From Microstegium vimineum (lineage: Eukaryota; Streptophyta; Magnoliopsida; Poales; Poaceae): a stretch of DNA of 64,000 nt. This document shows positions 23,802 to 33,340 of the stretch, piece by piece. Location of the stretch: NCBI GenBank assembly GCA_022036555.1, contig CM039119.1:39935255-39999254 (forward strand). Direction: 5' to 3'. Within the stretch, counting starts at the first letter, position 1, and each line of letters opens with the position of its first letter. Below the pieces are notes generated by a model. It was not told the origin of the DNA. It searched no databases and saw only the letters and a list, made by a program, of their open reading frames with translations. A program made the position numbers and the translations under genes.

Positions 23802-25295
23802 TCAATGATGTGGTGGCGGATATGGATGTAGTTGCCACCATAAGTCCCACTGCCGGTATTGTTCTTCTTGCATTGCTTCGATGTCTTCGGCAGTTTGTTG
23901 GACTATGCGTGTTGTCTCACCATGCTCAACACGCACCTCACCAAAAGTATTGGTGAGTTGATCGAATTCTTGCCGTCGTTCACGATGCTCCCTATCTCGT
24001 GTGGATGAGAAGGATGCTCATGGTCTTTGCGGTTGTGGTGGTCGAGGAGGCATACCACTGGAAGTGTACATGGGATCGGAAGATGCATCGTCTTCCTCCT
24101 CGCCAATAGCTCCTCGGGAAGGACCACCTTGCTCAAGATGAACAAAGTAAAGCCCTTCGTGAGCTCTCCTGTCTGAGCCTACAAAACCTCTTTGCCCAAT
24201 TCCTTGATCTAAATCAAGGGTTAGCTTATCGGTCCTATACAACTGACGTTGCCTATTTGGAAGAGGCACCTCAATTGTATGGCCACTGTAAATCATTTTA
24301 AGTTCATCATTGGCATCTCTTTTTAACATTTGAGCAGTTGTAAGATATTCTTCCGAAATTACTGCTATAGGGGCAGAGATATAAACAAAGGGGTAGTTGC
24401 CATTTAGCAAGTTCATAGATTCGGCAAGACGAGTAATTAAAGATGTAAATTGAATAGGTCCATTACTCTCAATTGAACTTTGCCAAAATTCTACCAAGCA
24501 TTTCACAGGAGAGATTTGAATTTTGTTTACCATGGCATAAAGCAATTTTAATTCCATGTCACTTAGCATGCTAGCATTAGTTCTAGGAAACAAAGTCATA
24601 TTCATCCAAAGATGCATGAAACGAAGGGTTGGATTATTAATTTCCTCAGGTTTGGGATTTGAGCAATCATTTAGAACAGAGATAGACATCCAAATTTTTC
24701 TTTTATTAAACCTACGCATGGCAAGGTCTAAATCAAGCAAGCATGAATTATCAAAGCCAAGAGAAACACTTAGATGTCTCCAAGTTAAACTAAAGCTTTG
24801 ATTAAACATGTGAAAAGAAATTCCATCATTAGAGACTTGGAGAGAGCATAAGAATTCTATGGTGAGTAACTCAATTCCAAGTTCATCTACTTGCCAAAAG
24901 CTAGACCAACCAAGAGTGGAAAAGATAGTGTCATATTCGGTGGTCATACCTCTGTTGGAGAGAAGACTTGGATCCAATATCCTTGTGTGCTCGAAAGATC
25001 GACCCCGAAGAGAGAAATATCTTTGGTTCTCTAGTTGGTCAAACTAGAGACCACTCCATTGATCATAGGTCCTCATCGGGGGTACCATGAATGCCCCGAT
25101 ATGAGGTACCTCTGTCGGCACTTCTTCCTCCTCCTGAGGGTGTTCTTCGGTTTGGATGTTCTCCCAAGTGTATCGGGTAGAACCTCCCCTTCTTCTTCCT
25201 TGGGAAGTATCCTCGGATTGGTGGGAGCGACGATATGAGCTCCCACTTAGAGCTTGCTTCATTTTCTTGAATGCGGATGTCAATGGGTTCTTCAT
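23802..25295 (-). pseudogene. ATHILA-type ORF (unknown function), two in-frame stops
   Basis: About 498 codons from ATG at 25295 to TGA at 23802. The N-terminus is basic and acidic by turns (SSYRRSHQSEDTSQ, then EEHPQEEEEVP). The central part resembles the Arabidopsis ATHILA ORF-1 family: EFLCSLQV, FHMFNQSFSLTW, LGFDNSCLLD, LWMNMTLFPR and a VNKIQISPVK segment. The C-terminus is Pro/Arg-rich (PPRPPQPQRP). There is a TAG at 25044-25046 and a TGA at 24018-24020; the latter is CGA (Arg) in the plus-strand homologue, so it is a C-to-T change. No frameshift is seen. The function of this family is not established; suggestions have included an envelope-like or DNA-associated role. Confidence 0.7.
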
Positions 25296-26374
25296 CTTTA
25301 GAGAGGAAGATGCAAGACTAGGACAAGGTGGCGTGTGGAGAGAGTTTCCTAGTTTGTCTTGCGGGGATAGGATTGAGCTAAGAGAAGCTTGATGAAGACA
25401 AGATATCTTCTTGTGGAGTAGCACTACTTCTCTTGGGAGCTAATACTTTCTCTTGAATGAAGAGAGGAGAGAACAAGGCAAGGAGAGGCTTGAGCTAGAA
25501 CTGGATTCTGGTTGAAGTGTGAGTGATTGAGCTCTCCTTGCATGAGGTTTTATAGGAGAAGAGAATGGCCCCAAGGGGGCACCATGGGGTGGTCGGCCGA
25601 TCCCCCCTTGGGCATGCCCTTGGGTGCCATGATCACTATCTTTAAGAGATGCCATACACAAGGCAAAAGAGAGAGAGGAGGTGACCATAGGGTGGTCGGC
25701 CGACCCCTTAAAGTGGGGATTCCACTTCTGCTTTTTCTAGTGCTTGGTGAAAGGTGAAGCATAATTTGTGATGTGATCAAAAGTGATTGATGTGTTTTCT
25801 TTTTCAAAGCATGACAAAATGAAAGTGAAAGTTGGTTCCCCACTTTGGACATGGAGTAGTGGGAGACAAGGATGTGTTATGCTAAAAGTGATTGATGAAA
25901 AAGCAAAAGAGATGACCCCCAAAGCAAGAATCTGATTTTTGAAAGTCTCACTACTCAAGTCATGAGATTCTTGGACAAAGGATGATGGGGAAGAAAGAGG
26001 GATGATCATGGGTCATCTAGGGTGGTCGGTCGACCCCCCTAGTCTTCCATTTTTTTTTCTTTTTCTTTTATAAAGCTGATATAGTATTATTTATTAAATA
26101 AGCCAAGATAGGGTGCATAGGGTGGTCGGCCGACCCCACTATGGCCTTATCTTTTGTCAAATTTTAGTGCTAAACTAATTCTCAGGTTTTATTTAATCTA
26201 AACTTCATGGTTCTAAATTTTAAGCATAAAAGAATTTAGCTAAATGCAAGAAGAGAAATAAAAGATAACTACCGACTTACCTTTTGGCGAAGGCTCCCTG
26301 GTTTTAAATCCTCGGAGTAGGACTCTCCTTCTTGTTCACTTTTCGGGTGCACTTGATGGCTCCGGAGAGGAAGA
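25296..26374 (-). other. Spacer between protease and ATHILA ORF, with palindrome copies
   Basis: This is where RT, RNase H and integrase would lie in a full Athila element, but no motif of these is present. It carries four copies of GGTCGGCCGACC or one-mismatch versions at 25591, 25694, 26024 and 26124. Open frames here are short. Confidence 0.6.
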
Positions 26375-28390
26375 TCATGGTGTGTGCACCTCCTTTGCTT
26401 TCCAAACCTGTCGTGGATTGGCAGGTTCATCCTCCTTGAGTTCATTGATCTTGGCCTCTAGGTATTGCTTCCTTTGGCGCGGAGCTCGAACTCTTCTTCT
26501 TAGTGGTTGTGCTTTAACCTGTTTGTTAAGTTTATAGCCATTGAAAGCACATTTTACCTTGTGACCCAGGAACTGGAAGTGGATCTGGCCCGATCCTACA
26601 TAGATGACCGCGTTGGTGGTGTTGAGGAAGGGCCTTCCCAGGATGATGGGGACTTCCAAGTTGGCTCCCATGTCTAGGATGATGAATTCAGTGGATATGT
26701 ATTCATCTTTGATGTTTACCAAGATATCCCTCGCAAGTCCCTCGGGAAACCGGATTGTTTGATCCGCCATCTGCAAGCGAACACATGTAGGGACCAAAGG
26801 TCCTCCTAAAAAGTTATCATATGTTACCTTGGACATGATGTTGACACCCGATCCAAGATCGCAGAAGGCGTTGTGGAAGGTTTGTTGTCCGATTGAGCAC
26901 TTGATCGTCGGGTGGCCTGGATCTTCCTTCTTCATGATGAAAGGAGGATCGAGAGGATAGCCCCAATAGGAGTGAAGTGGAGTCTTACCGAACTTTGTTG
27001 TTACCATGTTAACATGCTCAATTGAATCTTCTGGTTTCCTAGGAATTTTACCTTGTTCTATAGATGGCATAGCTGCTGCTAATTGAGCTAACTAGGTTTC
27101 TAGCATTTTATTAAAACTCAATTGATTTTTCATAGTAGTTGCAAAGCTATCCATCTTTTCACCAAGAGTTTCAAGAACTTTATCATTGACAATCATATTT
27201 TTATTTATACCATCATTAATCTTAGATTGACCAAGAAAAAGATCTTTCAATGAAGGTTGGTTATTGTAAGAATTATTGTAATTGTTATTACCTCCATTAC
27301 CTTGGTAGAAGGGGCGCGAGTTCCATCCTCCTTGTTGTTGGGGTCGATACCCATTGTTGTTGTTGTTGATGATGAAGTTCACGTCCTCCTTCGATGTCTC
27401 AGGGCAGTTGTTGCCCGAGTGATCATTTTCTCCACACATCTCGCACCATGGATCGGCTTCAATAGCTTGTGCGGCGGCGATGGGGTAGATGGCCTCTCGT
27501 TCCTTCTTGGAACTTTCTTCTATCTTCTTCATTAGGAGGTCCATCTTGGCAGAGAGCATGTCCACCTCATTGACGGTGTGCATACCTCTCCTCTTTGGCT
27601 GGAGACGTTCCTCAGCCCATCCTTGGTTAATCACCATTTTCTCGATGAGGTCCTTGGTATTTCTCACTGTGTGTTGGAGGAATACCCCTCCAACGGCAGC
27701 ATCAAGGTGACTACGAGCCATGTTAGTTAGCCCGTGGTAAAATCCTTGAATTAAGAGTCAATCATCTATCCCAAGATGAGGACAGGCACAAATGTACTCT
27801 TGAAGACACTCCCATGCTTCGGGAATCGTCTCGTCAGATTGTTGTTGGAAGCTTGAGATCTTTCCACGAAAAGCATTGGTTTTGCCCATCGGGAAAAACT
27901 TCTTGAGAAATGCGTTAGCACACCTCTCCCATGTAGTGGCCTCTTCCTTGTGGGCGTAGAACCATTTCTTCGCCTTTCCCAATAACGAGAATGGGAAAAG
28001 ACGAAGGCGAATGGCGTCAGACGCCACTCCCTTGATAGTGAAAGTGTCACATAACTCCATGAAGTGCTGGAGATGAGCATTGGCATCCTCATGGGGCTTC
28101 CCGCAAAATGGATTGTCCTACACCATGTGGATCAAGGTGGGCTTCAGCTCGAAGGTGGCATCCCCGAAGTTGACTTCGGGACCCTGAGCTTCGTGAGTAG
28201 CTGACGGAGCCTAAAAGTCAGAGATCGCCTTCTGGGCCATAGTTTCCTTGACTGGTGGTGTAGAGCCTCCTTCCTTGAACGGATTCAGGGTCGAGATGAT
28301 CCTCTAAGGGGGAACCTGATGACGTCTAGTCCTCCTCAACAGCTGCTCGGGATCTTTGAGATAGTTTCCCGGCAGTTGGAAACCGTTCAT
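26375..28390 (-). pseudogene. Athila-like gag-protease polyprotein with in-frame stops but no frameshifts
   Basis: About 671 codons in one frame from ATG at 28390. Capsid motifs include DTFTIKGVASDAIRLRLFPF, KAKKWFYAHKEEATTWE and SSFQQQSDETIPEAWE. A single zinc knuckle follows: CEMCGENDHSGNNC. A Gly/Asn-rich linker leads to the protease: CDLGSGVNI with the catalytic Asp, then IILGRPFLNTT. The C-terminus is basic (RRRVRAPRQRK). Stops are TGA at 27758-27760 (a Trp in relatives), TAG at 27092-27094, and three TAG codons before 28060. All could arise by C-to-T changes on one strand or the other. It is the best-preserved part of this element. Confidence 0.85.
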
Positions 28391-28510
28391 AAACTATCTG
28401 GCTTCACAAGAAAGGAAGACACAGACAGGGGTAAGCCCCTATGACTAATTGATAGCTAAGTTAACGAGAATCTTTGGATTCAATCTAATTAAAATTTCTA
28501 GGCTATGCTT

Positions 28511-28528
28511 TCCCCGGCAATGGCGCCA
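28511..28528 (-). promoter_or_regulatory. Primer-binding site, tRNA-Asp type
   Basis: The minus strand reads TGGCGCCATTGCCGGGGA, one mismatch from the tRNA-Asp complement. It lies 8 bp inside the LTR end at 28537. Confidence 0.85.
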
Positions 28529-28536
28529 GAAATGCT

Positions 28537-29953
28537 TGTTGACATTTCTTAGCGTCGCACCAAAAATAGACATAAATCCCTATCCCCGGCAACGGCGTCA
28601 TAAATGCTTATTGGTATTTCTTATGACTATTGGATAAATCCGCAAGCGCACAGATTATACCGTTGTAGCACTTTACCTAGGAATATTCCAAGGTATCGTA
28701 ATTTATATTTTCCCAAGGAAAAGCTGGGCTAGAAATGATAATTAGATAGAGATCCTAGAGAGCACCTCAACTTAGTACCAACTAGTATAAGGGGTAAACG
28801 ATATATATGATAGGAAGGGTTGATGAATGAATAACCAAGGTAAATGATACTTAGAATGGACTAGATAGAATAGCTAGGTGGGAGGACAACGAGAGAGTAG
28901 AAGGGACTCCTATGCAATTCAATCTACTTCAATATACTTAGCTAATTAACTAGTCTAAACACTATAGTTTGCCTCCTCAATACAAGTATGCTAGGCGAGG
29001 GGATAGATCAGTAGGAGGACAAAACTCCTACCAGACCGCGCCCTCTTCTTACGGGGGCTTTACCTTTTAAGAACTTGCCTAAGAACACGTGGTGGAATAC
29101 AAAGAATAGACAAGGGTGTCACCTCTTGCTAGCTACCACAAACAATCCGTGCAACCAGCGGTAACCAAGGATAAGGTGATGTATAAGCACCACGCTTACA
29201 CACAACTTATTACTTTGACTATGATCTATAATCAAAGCACCCTATGACAGGAAATGATCGCATACGGGAAAGGCCACAAGGATCACACACTATGAATGTA
29301 AAGGCTATTAAAGAGCAAAAGCATATAACAATACTATACCTAGTATAGTAATGCTCAAAGTAAATACTAAGTAAAGTAGAGAGAAAAGATAATATATTGA
29401 ATAAGATAAAGTCTTACAAAGAAGGAAAGATACAAGAGCTATACCAGACTTTCCAGAAGACAACCCCGGAAATCCCGAGCGCAGCTCAACTCAACTCTAA
29501 CTCCCACTCTAGACTAAACTACTAGAACAATCTAAGGAATAGAGCTTGTAGGCTTATTCACCATGTGTAGAGAGGGGGTTTGAGCCTCTATTTATAGTGG
29601 GAGGTGGAGTAGGGGCTACTCCAGCGCCACGTCAGCGATCCAGGGGGCTTCAATTCTCCACCCTTGGATCCAACCGCCTTAGAACCGACTTTGGATGGAT
29701 GGATGTGATCTTCAACATGTGACAATTGGTATGGCGGTTGGCAGAGCCCAAACCGACCAAGGGGGTGGTCGGCCGACCACCCCTATGACAGGTAGGCCCT
29801 CCTTTGGCCTTCCAGAGGTAGCCCCACTAGTCAGGGACCAAGTGGGGGCCTTGTGGGCCCAAGTCATGGTTGGCCGACCCCCCCCCCTTAGGGGGTTTTG
29901 GCCCACCTCAGTCGTCCTGGTGCTGGTCCCACTTGTCATTGATGCTGATTGTT
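28537..29953 (-). repeat. 5' LTR of the minus-strand Athila-like element, truncated
   Basis: It is closely similar to the solo LTR from 28537 (= 11817) to 29953 (= about 21412). The first 360 bp of the LTR in the direction of transcription (U3 start) are missing. The TATA box is at 29588-29597, and palindromes at 29767 and 29868 are kept. Similarity stops abruptly at GATTGTT. Confidence 0.85.
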
Positions 29954-30465
29954 AGAGTATTCAACTGGATTGTGAGAGTTTGTGAAATTTTGTGGTGATG
30001 TGTGTAAGTTTATATTTTTATATTGTGATGTGATAATATTTTATATTAGCTTTTCATAATAAATCATGTAATTTTTTTTTGCTCCCATGTATTTTTAGCA
30101 AAGTCAACTTTCCATTTTCATGTTATATGTTCATATGTTTCCAACTTAGCACCAAACTTTATTGAAGGTAATGATACCCGACTAGAAGATGGGTATCCTA
30201 ATGAGAAGAAAAGGCAAAGGGATAGATAACGATATGCAACAATGTCTGATGAGAAGAGGAGTGAAATAAACAAGAAGCACCGCAAGAGGTATAAGATGAA
30301 TAGTCAATGTTGTTTTCATCTTGATAACGATATGTTGGTTCATTCAACAGATATGGTGTGTTGCTAAGTATCACTTTAACCATCAAACAGTGACTACAAT
30401 TATCGTGGTAACATAGTTTCCTTATTGTATAGATCAATTAATATTATATAAATTAAAAAAACATT
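29954..30465. other. AT-rich intergenic sequence with a possible small coding relic
   Basis: Mostly AT-rich. At 30176-30340 the plus strand reads EKKRQRDR, a stop, then RYATMSDEKRSEINKKHRKRYKM. This resembles the basic repeats (RYATMS-type) found in some grass transposon or Helitron-like ORFs. It is too short and broken to classify. Confidence 0.3.
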
Positions 30466-30511
30466 CGGCAAAACACTCGACACTCGGCAAAGAGCCGGTT
30501 TTCGGTAGTAT
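30466..30511. mobile_element. CACTA right-end fragment
   Basis: ACTCGGCAAAGAGCC followed by GGTTTTCGGTAGTAT has the subterminal repeat and terminus seen in the complete CACTA element at 31446-34723, whose end reads CAGTAGTG. Only this stub is present. Confidence 0.5.
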
Positions 30512-30599
30512 ACCATACCTTGTGTGTACCCGCAACAATTATTATACTACTACATAAAGTGCACTCATGTTACACTTTCCCTACATGACTTGGTCCAAA

Positions 30600-31100
30600 G
30601 TCGATCTAGTCACAATACCCTGTCTAGGTGGGCATGTCACATGTACTCACGGGTCACTGTAACCAAATACTGCTAACGGAATGATACACGACATTTCCGA
30701 ATTTTGTTCTACAGCAAGACATAACTCGACCCAACTATTAATGGAATGTTGGGCCTCATATGTTTCAAGCCACAAGGCAGCAATGCCAGTAAAGTGAATC
30801 GCAACAAATTGAGCTCAAAGATACCAAGGAACATGAAACATGGCAAAGTATTTTTCAGCTTCACCTCTCAAACCTTAGGATAACTTTGGAATATCTATTT
30901 TGGGTGGTCCATATTCCTTCCAGTATGGCAGTCTCTGTTTGGCATCTCCCAGCTGGCTCCAACAACGCACGGCAGAGGACACCAATGCAATCGGTGGACA
31001 GGCAGGAGATAGATGGCGTTGTCGGGCAGCAAGCCAGAGGCCCAGAAGCCACGCAGCTGCTTTGATGTGTCGCGAGGTGTAAGTTGCCAACCATCGGGGC
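30600..31100 (-). pseudogene. Ty3/gypsy gag relic
   Basis: On the minus strand, pieces read PYWKEYGPPKIDIPKLS, KYFAMFHVPWYL, FVAIHFTGIAALWLE and INSWVELCLAVEQ. Their order and spacing match the N-terminal capsid region of Ty3 gag (a K-x-D-x-P-K-F start, then Y-F, then AA-x-W-L). Stops and frame changes separate them. Neither LTRs nor pol are visible nearby. Confidence 0.6.
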
Positions 31101-32155
31101 GAGTGGGCGACTGACGATGTTGGGATCCAACAATATAATAATATTCAGCTGGTGGTGGTGCGGTGCGGTGAATAGGCGACCGATCGTTACGCAATTATCC
31201 CCTACTGAGACTGAGAGCATATATCATGTTTATTTAGCTAGTAGTGGCTTCTGGGTTATGGCTAGGCTGTGCGCGCTTGCCAACATGGTCTGGTTGACAC
31301 GTTCGAAGGGTCATGCGGTGCCTACATCTTTAATGCATAAAAAAGTACAGCAATGATATAAATAGGAACACACATCCTTTAATTTTTGGCCAAATTTTAG
31401 AAGGTGGTTTACACCAACAGCCAAGTTGAGCGAACCGCTAATTATAACTACCGAATGTTGGTTCTTTGCTGAGTGCCACACTGGAAAACCCTCGGCAAAC
31501 GCTTTGTCGAGTGTTGCACTCACACGATAACAATTGTAAAGGCAAAGGAAGCTTTACCGAGTGCTTTCTGTCGAGCACTCGGCAAAATATTTCCCGAGTG
31601 TAGTGTTGCGCCAAAGTAATGGAACACTTGGTAAAATAAAAGCGTACCGTCACGGCTTTGACATGGTGACGGAGGGTTTGCCGAGTGTCCCACGCCCAAC
31701 ACTCGGCACAGTTTGAAGGTTTTGCCGAGTGCCGTCATGCAAAACACACGACAAACTCAGGCCCTTTGCCGAGTGCTACATGTACAGCACTCGGCAAAGC
31801 ATGTACACTCGGCAAAGCCTCTTCCCAGGTGCTCAGGAATGGTCACTTTGTCGAGTGTCCTGACCATAGCACTCGGCAAATCAAGCTTTTGCCGAGTGCT
31901 ACACTCGGTAAAGTGATCAAAAACTATCTTTTTTATTTGTTTTTTCAATTTCTTTCTAGACAAATAGAAGATATATATCACAAGCAACACATGTATATCA
32001 CAAACAACATGTATCACATGACAAACAACACATATATATATCACAAACATCACATATATCTCACAAACATCACATGTCTCACAGTATGTCACCGTAGGTT
32101 CTCAATTCATCTATAGTTCAACACGACAAAGCATCCATAGTTCACTCCAAAGCGG

Positions 32156-32682
32156 TCACGGCGACGGTCCAGGGTGACGAGGTCCACAACCTGATCCCGG
32201 CGACGCTCCATAGCCCGGCGATGCTCCCAAGCCCGGCAAAGCTCCATAGCCCGGCGAAGCTCCAAAGCCAGCTGGCCCCTCATTTGATGCCGCTGATTGA
32301 TTCTACACAAAGTAAAAAAGGTTACGTGTTACACAAGTGAAATATAAGATTCTAACATTCGAAGTCTGCTAGGTTGCAAGTGCTATTGTGCTTTGACCAC
32401 AAGCGTAAACATAGAAACTAAAGCATTCATACTCACAGGAGTGCCGAAGTATGTAGGTGGAGGTGGACATAGACGTGGAGGCAACTCCAAAGCCAGAGGA
32501 GGCAAACCCTGAGCGGCGCCAAAGCTCTGCATGTACTCAATCATATATATCCTCTGTAGACTCTGATGGTGGAGTACTCGCTCTTCCACCACCGCCTACC
32601 GCTCAACCTCCACCGCCTGCCGATCAGCCTTCATCCTCGCCTCCATCTCCTCCCGTCGCCTCCTCTCATCCTCCAGCTGGGC
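32156..32682 (-). pseudogene. C-terminal exons of a CACTA-associated (Plant transposase Ptta/En/Spm-type) gene
   Basis: Exon at 32682-32437 encodes AQLEDERRRREEMEARM, a charged coiled-coil stretch, then a Pro-rich end (LCPPPPTYFGTP). It has an in-frame TAG at 32596-32598. The intron 32436-32303 has donor GTGAGT and acceptor TGTAG. The last exon, 32302-32156, encodes Gly/Pro/Ser repeats (GASPGYGA) ending at TGA 32156-32158. The acceptor of the first listed exon is at 32683-32684. The frame joins cleanly across the intron. The catalytic transposase is absent, so this is a leftover 3' end. Confidence 0.6.
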
Positions 32683-33059
32683 CTACAACATTTCATTCAA
32701 ATGTTAGACTAATGCAAAGCAAATAAAATCAATATATAGGTTCAATCCATGCTCATAAGGAATCAATATGGGGCACTACCGTTACCGCTATCACTATCAC
32801 ACACCACACACCACTACAACTTCAACTACAACTACCACTAGAACTACAACTACAACTACTATATCTACTAGTTCATACCTTGATAGCATCGACGAATCAA
32901 CGGAGTGGACAGCGGGCGGTGACGACGGACGGCGGCGGCGGGACGGGGACACTCCTCCTCTCCTCCTCTTCCTCCTCTTCCTCATCCATCTCTTCCTCCT
33001 CTCCTTCTCCCCTTCTTCCTCTTCCTCTTATTCCTCCTCCTCCCCTCTCCTCTCGGTCG

Positions 33060-33340
33060 GCAGCTGAAAGTGGGGGCGTGCAGGCGGGATTGGCGGGCGG
33101 GGCCGGGCAGGCGCGCAGAAAGGCGTGCGGGCGGGCGGCGCGCGCGCGGTGGGGCCGGGCGACGGGTGCGAGGGCGAGGCCAGGCGGGCGCGAGGGCGGG
33201 GTCGGGCGGGGCTCGAGCGGGCGGGGCCGGGGGGCGCGGGCGGCGCTCGGCGGCCGGTGGCGAGCCTCGACCGTGCTCGGCAACGGCGGGTAGGCGGGCG
33301 GCGCGCGGTGGGAGGGCTGCGGCGGTGGGCGTGTGTGAGT
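33060..33340. other. Very GC-rich block inside the CACTA element
   Basis: GGGCGGG/GGCGGGC repeats give long open frames on both strands that are Arg/Ala/Pro-rich without domains. It is more GC-rich than anything around it. It could be a captured CpG-rich gene fragment or a 5' exon of the degraded CACTA gene. Confidence 0.5.

Larger units (their letters stand above)
22574..29953 (-). mobile_element. Athila-like non-autonomous retrotransposon: gag-protease plus ATHILA ORF, no RT or integrase
   Basis: Order on the minus strand: truncated 5' LTR (29953-28537), tRNA-Asp PBS (28528-28511), gag-protease frame (28390-26375), a 1-kb spacer with palindromes, an ATHILA-type ORF (25295-23802), a purine tract (23791-23777) and a 3' non-coding region to about 22574. 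No reverse transcriptase, RNase H or integrase motif is visible on either strand. The 3' LTR is missing at the left end. The LTR belongs to the same family as the solo LTR 11817-21775. Plant elements with a GAG domain but no pol (TR-GAG type) are known as a class; this one also keeps the protease and an extra ORF. Confidence 0.8.

Noticed and set aside
13153..28528. tRNA-like matches (GGCGCC..CCGGGGA)
   Set aside because: Only the 18-nt complements of tRNA-Asp 3' ends are present, at LTR edges; they are primer-binding sites, not tRNA genes.
30861..31220. 119-codon minus-strand frame
   Set aside because: Only parts in other frames match Ty3 gag; the long frame itself mixes them and has no domain.
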